The notes below the pieces were generated by a model, which worked only from the letters and a program-made list of their open reading frames with translations, was not told where the DNA came from and ran no database searches. This document shows, piece by piece, positions 24,626-32,071 of a stretch of DNA of 32,071 nt (position 1 is its first letter; every line of letters begins with the position of its first letter). The DNA is from a bacterium (GTDB taxonomy: Bacteria; Sysuimicrobiota; Sysuimicrobiia; Sysuimicrobiales; Segetimicrobiaceae), in NCBI GenBank assembly GCA_035691305.1, contig DASSJF010000081.1, forward strand, positions 1 through 32,071, written 5' to 3'. The translations under genes and the position numbers were made by a program.

Positions 24626-26269
24626 TTAGGGCGTGGAGGCCGGATCGGTTACCACGATCGCTTCGGGTGCCCCGGCTCTGACGACGCCGGTAATCGCATT
24701 TACCGACACCTGCGGGTATGGCCCCAGGCGCAAGATGTAGACCGGACTCTCGCGGATCCAGGCATCGTATCCCGCGGCCGCGATACGGCTCGACAACGTT
24801 TCCGCGTCCGCCTGTGACGTAGCGATGCCGAAAATCAGCTGAACCGATTCACCCGTCGCCGGTTCGATAGAGCTGCGTATCCCTCGACGGGCCAGCGTGG
24901 CCATAAGATCCTCCGCCGCCTTCCGCGGCAGCGGCTCGGAGACCACCCGATATCCCGGCTGCATGGTGATCTGTGACTGGACGAATCCCGCCGTCGCCAG
25001 TTGCTTCGCGACGGCCGTCGCGCGGTCGCGATCAAAAACCGGGCCGATCCGAACCATGTAGACCGCGCCGGAAGACGGCGAGGTGGCCTGTCCGGCAGGA
25101 GCGGGCGCGCCGGGCGCGCCCGGCGCCGCGGCGGCGGGTTCTCCGGAGGAAGTCTGGGGTCGCGCGGGCCCCGGTGGCGTTGCCGGCGGCGAAGACGCCG
25201 CGGTAGGTGAAGCGGGTTGGGATGCGACGGGGGTAGCTGGATCCGGAACTCTCCGCGGGGCCGCCGCGACAGATGAATTGTCCGCCGGCTTCGCCGGAGG
25301 CGTCGGCGTCTGAAGGCCCGCCTTGACCGTGGTTGCCGGTTGTGGGAGCGTGCCGTTGGACGCCGTCGGCTGCTGTGCCGGCGTCGCCTTATCGTCCGTT
25401 ACGGCGAGGTGGGGGGGCTGTCCATTTCCCCGCACCCGACGGTCTGCGGGCCGCAACGGCGGACCCTGCGGTGCGGGCAGACGGTGTGACGCCGCCGCCC
25501 GCGCCGGCTTCCACGTCGCCAGCCCGCTCTCAAGCAGCGGGAGATCGTGAAGCGCCGCGCGCGCCGCCGGCGATCCAGCGCTCCGAGGAGCGCCGCCCGC
25601 GGGCCGTGGTGCCGCCCTCTGCACCGTCGGTTTGGCGCGGTCGCCGGGCCGACGATCCCAGGTGCCGGCGTTAAGGACGAGCACGCCGAGAACGGTTCCG
25701 ACCAGAAACGCTAGCAGCGGAACGCCGGCGTGCCCTACCTTGAAGCGTGGGAATGTTCGCGAGGGGATTGCCGCCGCCGTTGCATCCGGAGGACCATCAT
25801 GTAAACCCGACACGTCCTCCACGATGTGCGCGACCGTCGGCGGAAGATAGACGGGTCCAATCTGTCCGCGGCATATTCTGCCGGCACACTCGTAGTGAGC
25901 AAGTTCCACCTTGAACGCACCGGCGATCGCGGCCGCTGTGCCCCAGACGACGACGCTGCGCCTGGCCGCGCTCAATTCAATGACGTCGAGACCGGCGTCG
26001 CGCGCGAATACCCGGATTCTATCGAGATCGGCCGGATTCGCCCCGTCGCCGTCGCCCGGTTCGTACCGCCAATGCCGAGACGGGTTCCCAAGATCACCCG
26101 CGTCCGCGGCGCTCGTTGACCCGCGGCCCGCTCGGATTCCGGGGCGCAGGTGGATGGCGATCATGAGCGCTTCGTTAGGATCTACGGGACCCAACCATTT
26201 GCCACCGGAGGGGATCGGGCGTTCGCTGTTGCGGAGAGGCACCCAGGCTGTGGTTTGAGGCAGTTGCAT
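24626..26269 (-). CDS. Sedolisin pro-domain / transmembrane / double SPOR fusion protein
   Basis: 547 residues in four parts. Residues 9-158 match the pro-kumamolisin activation domain: VPLRNSERP, LGPVDPNEALMIAIHLRP, PADLDRIRVFARDAGLDVIE, VVVWGTAAAIAGAFKVELAH and GPVYLPPTVAHIVEDVSGL. This fold normally chaperones and inhibits S53 (sedolisin) peptidases. No peptidase domain with the Glu-Asp-Ser centre follows. Instead there is a membrane helix (181-200), a Pro/Ala/Ser-rich spacer (about 201-400), and two SPOR-type repeats (YMVRIGPVFDRDRATAVAKQ and VQLIFGIATSQADAETLSSR) of the fold that binds peptidoglycan or related glycans. With no signal peptide, the likely topology is pro-domain inside and SPOR domains outside. 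The ATG at 26269 fits the domain start. The amidase gene follows. Confidence 0.85.
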   Translation of the reverse strand: MQLPQTTAWVPLRNSERPIPSGGKWLGPVDPNEALMIAIHLRPGIRAGRGSTSAADAGDLGNPSRHWRYEPGDGDGANPADLDRIRVFARDAGLDVIELSAARRSVVVWGTAAAIAGAFKVELAHYECAGRICRGQIGPVYLPPTVAHIVEDVSGLHDGPPDATAAAIPSRTFPRFKVGHAGVPLLAFLVGTVLGVLVLNAGTWDRRPGDRAKPTVQRAAPRPAGGAPRSAGSPAARAALHDLPLLESGLATWKPARAAASHRLPAPQGPPLRPADRRVRGNGQPPHLAVTDDKATPAQQPTASNGTLPQPATTVKAGLQTPTPPAKPADNSSVAAAPRRVPDPATPVASQPASPTAASSPPATPPGPARPQTSSGEPAAAAPGAPGAPAPAGQATSPSSGAVYMVRIGPVFDRDRATAVAKQLATAGFVQSQITMQPGYRVVSEPLPRKAAEDLMATLARRGIRSSIEPATGESVQLIFGIATSQADAETLSSRIAAAGYDAWIRESPVYILRLGPYPQVSVNAITGVVRAGAPEAIVVTDPASTP

Positions 26270-26448
26270 GCGGCCCGCCTGTGCTGACTATGGTGTCGGC
26301 ATCACTACCGTCGGGGTAGCTTCATTCTCTACGGGTATCGTGTTCCCTCCCGGGACCCGCGGACGAATCTGCGACAAAGGACCTCTCCGGACGTCATCGA
26401 ACCAGCCGCATCGTAAGCCTATGACTTCTGTGCGGCGGGGGCGACTGC

Positions 26449-26940
26449 GTGAGCAACGTTGAGATGATTTCGTTCGTCGCGAATGCCGCAGCGATCACGG
26501 TGGCCATCGTAGCGATTTGGCTTGCCATCTCGTCCGTACGGGAGTCGGGCGCCAACCACGAAAAGACCCTGACCACCCTGGCCGCGGTCAGCGAACGGGC
26601 CGCGGTGACCGAGCGAACCGTCGGGGAACATTTCGAGAAATTGATGGGGACAATGCTCAGCATCGCGAACGCGATGGCCGTCGCTCCTGAGGTTCGGAGG
26701 GCCGAAATCGAACGGCTCGGCGAGGAACAGCGCGCCAGGATTCAATCGGACATGATCAAACTGCTCGGTGAGGCGATCAAGTGGGGCGACACGGCCAAGG
26801 TCGATGCGTTCGTGCGAGCGGTAGAGGCTTTCACATCGGGGCGTCCACACGACGCGGCGGCGTTACGAAACCATCGAACGTTGCAGCCGTCGTCCGTACC
26901 GTCAACGGAATCCTCGCCCCCGTTTTCCACCGCACCTTGA
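26449..26940 (+). CDS. Small single-pass membrane protein with coiled coil
   Basis: A 163-residue protein. An N-terminal helix (about residues 8-28, FVANAAAITVAIVAIWLAIS) should span the membrane. A long helical, coiled-coil-like stretch follows (SGANHEKTLTTLAAVSERAA..TVGEHFEKL), then a charged region, a helical segment ending VDAFVRAVEAFT and a Ser/Pro tail. Similar small proteins are common in accessory regions, but I cannot name a family. The GTG at 26449 starts just before the membrane helix, with a G-rich stretch upstream. It is divergent from the SPOR fusion gene, and the next gene lies 49 bases downstream. Bases are less GC-rich than in the left part of the window. Confidence 0.6.
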   Translation: MSNVEMISFVANAAAITVAIVAIWLAISSVRESGANHEKTLTTLAAVSERAAVTERTVGEHFEKLMGTMLSIANAMAVAPEVRRAEIERLGEEQRARIQSDMIKLLGEAIKWGDTAKVDAFVRAVEAFTSGRPHDAAALRNHRTLQPSSVPSTESSPPFSTAP

Positions 26941-26989
26941 CCTGTGACGCAGGCACCGTCGCGTTTCGCCTGTGTGAGGGCCGCCGCGC

Positions 26990-27712
26990 ATGCCTAGGTC
27001 CATGAACCGCCCGCACGTTGTGCTGACGACGACGCAGGGCAACGAAGTGTTTAGGATGATCGAGAAGAACGGACTTGACCCGCACGCCTTTCGGTGGGAC
27101 GAAACGCGCCCCTTCTCACACCGCCCGCATCCGGCCGACCTGTTGCTCTACTGGCCGTCGGGTAAACCCGAAACGCCGGAAGTGTTTTTCGCCTTCGGCC
27201 GCGACCGTGTCGCGCGCTCCCCCGGCAGCGAACGGTTGTATGAAGAACGATCCGCGGGCGATTGGCGCGAACAGACCCTGCCGTACGTGGCCCTGTGGCT
27301 GGACGATATCAAGCGCGAGGCGGGCCCGAGCCTATGGGAGAATTTTCCGCTTGAAAGTCTAACTCCGGTCCCGGAGGGCCGCTTCGCGCCGCCGGAACAG
27401 GCAGTGCTTCTTACCCGGCTGAACGAGCTGGAGCAGCGGCTGACCGCGCTCAATTCGTTGACGCCGGAACAAAGGAAGCAGTTGAAAGAAGAAGTCCGAC
27501 GCATCGCAAACGCGGCATCGCGTTTGGATAAGGCGGAGTGGCTGCGGTTTGCGCTCGGGTGCATCCTCACCGTCGTCGTTACGGCCGGCATCCCGCAGGG
27601 CGTCGGGGCATCGTTGATGCGTTTTGCGCTGTCGGCGTTTCACGGGATGGTGGCCCCGAAAACACAGTACATTCCGGGCGGCCAAGCGTGGCAGCGGGCA
27701 TCCCTGCGGTGA
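26990..27712 (+). CDS. Hypothetical protein with C-terminal membrane segment
   Basis: A 240-residue protein in two parts. The N-terminal part has NEVFRMIEKNGLDPHAFRWD, an aromatic strand LLLYWPSGK, and RSPGSERL followed by WREQTLPYVALWLDDIKREA and SLWENF. The C-terminal part has a helical hairpin-like segment (LTPEQRKQLKEEVRRIANAA), the SRLDKAEW motif and a hydrophobic region (about residues 187-215) that probably enters the membrane. From memory this resembles a scattered family of unassigned bacterial proteins with 'SPG..W..Q...WL..IKRE...LW' and '(R/K)xDW + hydrophobic tail' patterns; I cannot cite a function. The ATG at 26990 or 27002 could start it. It sits between two other small plus-strand genes. 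Confidence 0.6.
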   Translation: MPRSMNRPHVVLTTTQGNEVFRMIEKNGLDPHAFRWDETRPFSHRPHPADLLLYWPSGKPETPEVFFAFGRDRVARSPGSERLYEERSAGDWREQTLPYVALWLDDIKREAGPSLWENFPLESLTPVPEGRFAPPEQAVLLTRLNELEQRLTALNSLTPEQRKQLKEEVRRIANAASRLDKAEWLRFALGCILTVVVTAGIPQGVGASLMRFALSAFHGMVAPKTQYIPGGQAWQRASLR

Positions 27713-27833
27713 GCGAGGGGCCCGCGTGACCGCCGACCGCGCCCGAGATGATGGGTAATCGATCGCGACTCTGTTCCGAAGGGGGTAGGTAACTCCCTTG
27801 TCGTCGAAAATCGAAAGAGTGGGAGTGAGAAAC

Positions 27834-28094
27834 ATGTCTTCCGCAGACCGCCGGGTGGACGCGTACGCACTCACTCGGGGGGCCACACCGATGCAGCTAA
27901 AAGACCTGGTGCGCGGCCTCGTCGACGTGATCTGGGAGCGAGAAAAGCAGGCGCAGCGTCCGGTCGATGATTCGATGTTGACGTACGTACGTGAAGCGGT
28001 GGTGACGGAATTGGAGCATCGGCGCCGCGTCCTCGAGTTGGACCGTCGGCTGAGCGAACTGGAGGGTGTCGGCCACACCGCGACGGCCGATTGA
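27834..28094 (+). CDS. Small hypothetical protein (86 aa)
   Basis: An 86-residue soluble, helical protein: MQLKDLVRGLVDVIWEREKQ, then VREAVVTELEHRRRVLELDR and LSELEGVG. The last third looks like a short coiled coil. The ATG at 27834 is chosen over an in-frame TTG at 27798 because GGGAGTGAG lies just upstream. It ends convergently with the secreted protein gene. It follows the 240-residue gene by about 120 bases. Family unknown. Confidence 0.5.
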   Translation: MSSADRRVDAYALTRGATPMQLKDLVRGLVDVIWEREKQAQRPVDDSMLTYVREAVVTELEHRRRVLELDRRLSELEGVGHTATAD

Positions 28095-28170
28095 CCTCCC
28101 GCCTGTCTGAGTCAGGGATTCACGCGGAGGAGGTGTGCCGCACCGGCCGTCCCAAGCGGGGAGGGGTCCC

Positions 28171-29019
28171 TCAGGGACAGCTCGCCCGCGCCTTTTCTAT
28201 TTGACCGGTGAGCGCGACGAGCCCACGGTTGTTCGGAAACGCCCGGAGCCCCTCCGCGAGCGTCGCTCGCGCCGCGTCCAAACGGCACGCCGCCACCTGC
28301 CCGCGCACCAACCACTCGTACTCGACCGGTTGTTCAGGGACGGTCTCCTGCCGCGCGGCGTACGCGGCTCTCCGCGCCTGCATCAGCGACTCGACGGCCT
28401 GGACTGCGGCGGGATAATCGCGTCCCCCCATCGCGATCTCGTAGATCAGCGTGTACGCAAAGATGAGACCAACGGTCCACTGCCCCGCCGCCGTGATCGC
28501 GCGAGCCTGCTCCAGGGCTTTCCCACTGTCGTTCAACCGCCAAGTCGCCAGCGCGGCTCCCAGGACCGCAAAGTTTCCCGGCTTCCCCTGCCACGCGGCC
28601 AGGGCTTCGCGAGACGACTGGGACGTCAAAGCATACCGGCCCTGCGCGACCACCCTTCCCGACGCCTGGTCCCTCAGCGTTACCGTGTACTCTTCTGCGG
28701 GCAGGAGGCTTCGCCGTCCGTTGGTCAGGGCGAAATGCGCGACCGAACCGCCTACGGCGACGATCAGCGGGCTGCCGGTAAACGTGGCGCTGTTACGCTG
28801 GAGGGTGTACCGTCCGGCAGGTATCCCCCGAAAGACGTAGGTCAGCCACGGGACCCCCTGCGGGAACGCGGCGTCGCATCGCACCGGCGCTCCCGCCACC
28901 CAGTCTTCGCAGGTCTCAATGGCGACCTGGCCCTGGACTCGCGCTGGTCTGCCTCCAACGAGGAACACCGCGAGGCACAGGAGGGCGGCGGTCAACGGCC
29001 GACGCGATCGGCTTCTCAT
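28171..29019 (-). CDS. Secreted protein with helical-repeat C-terminal region
   Basis: A 282-residue exported protein. The signal peptide is MRSRSRRPLTAALLCLAVFL... with cleavage expected near VQG/QVAIE (about residue 30). The middle is beta-rich: LTYVFRGIPAGRYTLQRNSA, VAHFALTNGRR and EEYTVTLRDQASGRVVAQG. The C-terminal half is helical and TPR-like: ALEQARAITAAGQWTVGLIF, YPAAVQAVESLMQARRAAYA and ARATLAEGLRAFPNNRGLV. It has a few cysteines (ETCEDW, VRCDAAF) that could form disulfides. The ATG at 29019 is preferred over a start at 29049 because it places the basic residues correctly before the hydrophobic core. Function unknown. Confidence 0.65.
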   Translation of the reverse strand: MRSRSRRPLTAALLCLAVFLVGGRPARVQGQVAIETCEDWVAGAPVRCDAAFPQGVPWLTYVFRGIPAGRYTLQRNSATFTGSPLIVAVGGSVAHFALTNGRRSLLPAEEYTVTLRDQASGRVVAQGRYALTSQSSREALAAWQGKPGNFAVLGAALATWRLNDSGKALEQARAITAAGQWTVGLIFAYTLIYEIAMGGRDYPAAVQAVESLMQARRAAYAARQETVPEQPVEYEWLVRGQVAACRLDAARATLAEGLRAFPNNRGLVALTGQIEKARASCP

Positions 29020-29170
29020 GGTCTTCGCCTCGATCACGACGCTCGGCAACGAGCGGCCTGTGAGAGATAGGTGACAGTTTGTACCGGACCCGTGGCTAAC
29101 ACTCCTTCCCTGAAGGGGGGAGGAACGAAGATGCGCGGAAACGTGGGGCGGCCCTAAGAGGGACCGCTTC

Positions 29171-31762
29171 TTATTTCGGAGCAGTCACACCGATCGCGTA
29201 AACCGTGCGAAATGCTGTGTGGCTCGTGTCGAAGTCGATCCCAAACCACACACCCCGCGAATCGTACCAAAGTGTCTGTATTGCCGGCGCGCGAGTCACG
29301 CTGACCCGAGACGGCTTGCCCATCGCCGATTCGACCGCGGACAGCGGGCTTCCGACCTGCAGTCCTTCACGCGTGAGGTATCGTCGATCGCCGATCGTCC
29401 AGACTGCCTCCACAACGCCCGACCGGTCCGTACGAATTCCGATACCGGTGTTCTTTGGAGACTCGAACCAACGATATAAGACTGTACCGTCCCGAAGCTT
29501 CTCTCCACCCGTCGCCGGTCCCAGGAGCGCGATCGCGTCGCCGATGGAGGTCCGAAGGCGGATCGGGCCCAATGCGGCGCCCGGTGCCACCGGCCACAGT
29601 TTCATTTCGACTACCTGCGGCCTGCCCAGTTTTAGTACCTCATAGAGGTTGCTGTAGTCATCAGACCAAGCATGGAATCCCCGCGGCACCTGGGCCGGCG
29701 CGCTGTCGGCGGTCACAAAACTCCGCGCCCTAAACCACCGGTCATCGGCCGTAACCAGCACCCATGTGGAATACGCGAGATACGCGGCGTCCTGGCCGTC
29801 GTCATAGAACACCGTCGCGCGACGCCTGAACCGCTCCGCATTGGCCGCGATGACCGGGACCAGGTTAAGGTATCGGTTTGTCACATGTATGGCGAGGATG
29901 CCGTCCGGTCTTAGATGGCGCAGGTACAAGGCGAAGGCCTCGCGGGTCAGAAGGTGCGTCGGGATGGCGTCGCCCGAAAATGCGTCGACGGCCAGCAGAT
30001 CGAAGCCCTGGTCTGGCTCCCGCTCCAACACAAGCCGGGCGTCACCGAGGGAAATTTGCTTATCGGCCGGTGAGGCAGAATAGAAGGTGAATGCATTCCG
30101 CGCGATCTGCGCCACCAACGGATTGATTTCATAAATTCGATAAACGTCGCCGGGCCGGCTGTAGCTCATCAGCACACCGGCGCCCAGGCCGGCGATCCCG
30201 ACCTTGACGGGTCGATCGGCCCCCAATGCGCGCAGCGCCCGCCCGATGCCGGAATTGGGTCCGTAGTAGGTGGTGGCGCGGCGACCCGCCGTGTCCACGA
30301 GCAACTGTCCGCCGTGGCGGATCGTGCCGTGATACAGGTCGCGTTCGCCGCCACCGTCCACGATGCGAAGCGCGCCGTAAAAGTTGCGGACTCGGAGGTG
30401 CGCATCCGCGGCAAGCGTCGTCTCCTGGCTGATCAGCGAGGCGGCAAACACCAGGATGCTCGCCGCGAACACGAAATGCGCAACCGCGGGGCGCACCGAG
30501 GCAAAACGGACGTTCCACAGCACACCCGCGACGGCCAGCGCGCACGCGACGAGCGCGATCGGCAGCTCGGCGTACGAGCGAAACAGATGCGGCGCGACGA
30601 CCGCAACAAAGACCCCACCGATGGCGCCGCCGAGCGCAACCATGAAGTAGTACAGTGTCAATTGAGCCGTCGCCGGCCTGCGGCTCGCCAGTTCGCCGTG
30701 GCACGCCAAGCAACACACAAACAATCCGGCGAGAAACACGGGCACTTGGACTTGGAGCGAAATGTTGCCCATGTTGCCGTAAATCAGGTACGCCATGGCG
30801 CCCAACGCGATCGGCAGCACCGGCAACACCACGGCGCGCCGGTAGATCCTGTCGCTCTCGAACGCGAGTACAAACGTCAGAAGGTACGTCGACAGCGGAA
30901 GCACCCACAACAGCGGGATGGGGGCAACGTTCTGCGTGAGGTGCTCCGTCACGGCAAGGAGCAATGTCGACGGCACGGCGGCAAGGTATGCCCATCGCGC
31001 CAGTTCCCGAACGCGGACCGTGGAGCGCGTATCGATTCCTGCCGCGACGACCCGTTCGGGGTCGCGCGGCGGCCGGCCGATCCACGCGGCGACCCCACAG
31101 AAGATGACGAAGACGGCATAGGCGCCGCTCCACACGTAGGCCTGGACGTGCGATGTGAGATTCGGTTCGACGAACACGGGGAAACTCAGCAGCGCCAGCA
31201 GCGACCCAGCGTTCGACAACGCGAACAGACGGTACGGATTGCCGAGGGCTTTGCGCCTCCCGTACCACGCTTGGAGCATCGGGCTGGTCGACGACAGCAT
31301 GAAATACGGTAGTCCAACGGTCAAAGCCAGCAGCACGAGAATCCGGATCGTCGGGTCCCCGGCGCCGTCGAGCTTCAGCGCCGGCGACGGCAAGATCGGC
31401 AGTAGGACACAGCTCACGACCAACAGAGCGGTGTGGAGGACGGCCCCTGCCCTCGGCGGTAGCAGCCGGATCGAACCATGCGCATATGCGTAGCCGCCAA
31501 GCAGAACGGCCTGGAAAAAGAGCAGCGCCGTACTCCAGACAGAAGCCGATCCGCCGAACCAGGGCAAGATGATCTTGGCAATTAGCGGCTGGACCTGGAA
31601 CAGCAGAAACGCGCTCAAAAAAACTGTGGCCGCATAGAGCGCCGTTAAGAGGCTGTCGATGGTAACCGCGGTCCGACGGCCGAGAGCCGCTGAACGCCCC
31701 GCCGCGTTCAATGCGCCTCGCTCGAGCCGGGGGCGTTGCGTATCCCGAACGGTTGAGTCCAC
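29171..31762 (-). CDS. Fused MFS transporter-like / spermidine synthase-like protein with duplicated C-terminal module
   Basis: 863 residues. Residues about 36-445 form a multi-helix membrane domain like that of 'fused MFS/spermidine synthase' proteins (FQVQPLIAKIILPWFGGSASVW, LPYFMLSSTSPMLQAWY, LLWVLPLSTYLLTFVLAFE). Residues about 455-690 are a spermidine-synthase-type Rossmann domain with GIAGLGAG (523-530), YEINPLV and VDAFSGDAIPTHLL (D593). Activity as an aminopropyltransferase is unproven for such fusions. Residues 737-802 and 803-863 are two copies of a roughly 60-residue module (IGDAIALLGPA...LYRWFE; VGSPLSAVESAMGKP...LWYDSRGVWFGIDF) resembling BamE/SmpA-like repeats, an unusual tail. 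Start GTG at 31762, with AGGTG nearby. It appears to be a single-gene unit. Confidence 0.82.
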   Translation of the reverse strand: MDSTVRDTQRPRLERGALNAAGRSAALGRRTAVTIDSLLTALYAATVFLSAFLLFQVQPLIAKIILPWFGGSASVWSTALLFFQAVLLGGYAYAHGSIRLLPPRAGAVLHTALLVVSCVLLPILPSPALKLDGAGDPTIRILVLLALTVGLPYFMLSSTSPMLQAWYGRRKALGNPYRLFALSNAGSLLALLSFPVFVEPNLTSHVQAYVWSGAYAVFVIFCGVAAWIGRPPRDPERVVAAGIDTRSTVRVRELARWAYLAAVPSTLLLAVTEHLTQNVAPIPLLWVLPLSTYLLTFVLAFESDRIYRRAVVLPVLPIALGAMAYLIYGNMGNISLQVQVPVFLAGLFVCCLACHGELASRRPATAQLTLYYFMVALGGAIGGVFVAVVAPHLFRSYAELPIALVACALAVAGVLWNVRFASVRPAVAHFVFAASILVFAASLISQETTLAADAHLRVRNFYGALRIVDGGGERDLYHGTIRHGGQLLVDTAGRRATTYYGPNSGIGRALRALGADRPVKVGIAGLGAGVLMSYSRPGDVYRIYEINPLVAQIARNAFTFYSASPADKQISLGDARLVLEREPDQGFDLLAVDAFSGDAIPTHLLTREAFALYLRHLRPDGILAIHVTNRYLNLVPVIAANAERFRRRATVFYDDGQDAAYLAYSTWVLVTADDRWFRARSFVTADSAPAQVPRGFHAWSDDYSNLYEVLKLGRPQVVEMKLWPVAPGAALGPIRLRTSIGDAIALLGPATGGEKLRDGTVLYRWFESPKNTGIGIRTDRSGVVEAVWTIGDRRYLTREGLQVGSPLSAVESAMGKPSRVSVTRAPAIQTLWYDSRGVWFGIDFDTSHTAFRTVYAIGVTAPK

Positions 31763-32071
31763 TGAGCACCTGCCTCTCTCGCGCGCGGGCTAAGTGAATC
31801 GGAACGTTGACTTCCCAACCGCCACACGTTGGAGACGGTCCGACGACGGGTCAGGCAGGGATGCCGAGATGGGTCAATTCAGCAACCTGGGGCATGATCG
31901 CCCATAGCCCTAACGATGCCCGCAGGAACAACTTTTTAGACATATCAACCGAATTTTGGTGTAAGGCGTTGGGGACGACAAACCATCGGGTGGCCCGCCG
32001 CCGGTCTTCCTCAGCCGGCACAGTGGATAATTGAGGTGCTCATTCGTCGCTGGGGCTTGACTGGCTGGACC
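31763..32071. other. 309-bp right-end region without a convincing gene
   Basis: A/T content rises here (for example 31927-31970). A plus-strand frame at 31807-32034 has mixed, low-complexity composition and no ribosome site, and I do not accept it as a gene. The region should hold the promoter of the leftward MFS/spermidine-synthase gene, but I see no clear -35/-10 pair. Confidence 0.4.

Noticed and set aside
25080-25700. Apparent repeats in the SPOR fusion gene
   Set aside because: They are low-complexity Pro/Ala-rich codons of the spacer, not a satellite or CRISPR array.
26268-26462. Plus-strand frame of 64 codons before the 163-residue gene
   Set aside because: No ribosome site, no motif, overlaps the start of the next gene in another frame; more likely the divergent promoter region.
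28160-28180. GTCCC/GGGAC hairpin at the end of the secreted protein gene
   Set aside because: A 5-bp stem with no T-run, partly inside the coding end; too weak to call a terminator.
31807-32034. Plus-strand frame of 75 codons at the right end
   Set aside because: TTG start, no ribosome site, no conserved pattern and A/T-rich non-coding look.

Overview
The window is GC-rich bacterial chromosome with tightly packed genes. GTG starts are frequent, and four pairs of neighbouring genes overlap as GTGA (start and stop codons sharing bases). The -35/-10 promoters I can see look like the ordinary housekeeping sigma type, and groEL carries a CIRCE operator. There is no rRNA, CRISPR array, transposase or integrase. 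The gene mix (groEL under CIRCE, SPOR-domain protein, two-subunit class I fumarase beside succinate dehydrogenase) suggests an uncultured Terrabacteria-type lineage, perhaps near the Armatimonadota/Sysuimicrobiota ('ANGP1'). That placement is inference from protein style only.

Layout, left to right. The left edge carries the first codons of a leftward TDT-family (TehA/SLAC1-like) transporter, divergent from an M20 deacylase. Next come two divergent tRNAs (Lys-CUU, Leu-UAG). A long leftward block follows, read from right to left: a DapDH-like NAD(P) dehydrogenase, fumarase alpha and beta, SdhA, SdhB, a fused SdhD-SdhC membrane anchor, then a DUF5996 protein. The succinate-fumarate-malate segment of the TCA cycle is thus one apparent operon, with a good promoter at 8643-8671. 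Upstream lies a TetR regulator translationally coupled to an ECF sigma factor. A perfect 22-bp palindrome sits directly after the -10 of their promoter. Next are a TlpA-like thioredoxin coupled to a six-hairpin glycosidase-like gene, a 316-bp gap that may encode a small RNA on the plus strand, and a DUF881 protein.

The middle holds groEL (plus strand, CIRCE, no groES beside it), a small protein plus MBL-fold hydrolase operon (minus), a small secreted protein, a CPA1/NhaP antiporter, a small protein preceded by a perfect 40-bp tandem duplication, and tRNA-His. A leftward trio follows: VOC dioxygenase-like, a fused FAD/Fe-S 2-hydroxyacid dehydrogenase, and DUF167. After it come a 47-residue zinc-ribbon gene, a pterin carbinolamine dehydratase and an amidase.

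The right end, from about 24.6 kb, looks more accessory, and from about 26.3 kb it is visibly less GC-rich. It begins with the most unusual protein of the window, which joins a sedolisin (kumamolisin) pro-domain to a transmembrane segment, a Pro/Ala-rich spacer and two SPOR domains, with no peptidase domain. Then come three small plus-strand genes (two membrane-associated), a secreted protein with a helical-repeat-like tail, and a large fused MFS/spermidine-synthase protein with a duplicated C-terminal module. The last 309 bases show no convincing gene.
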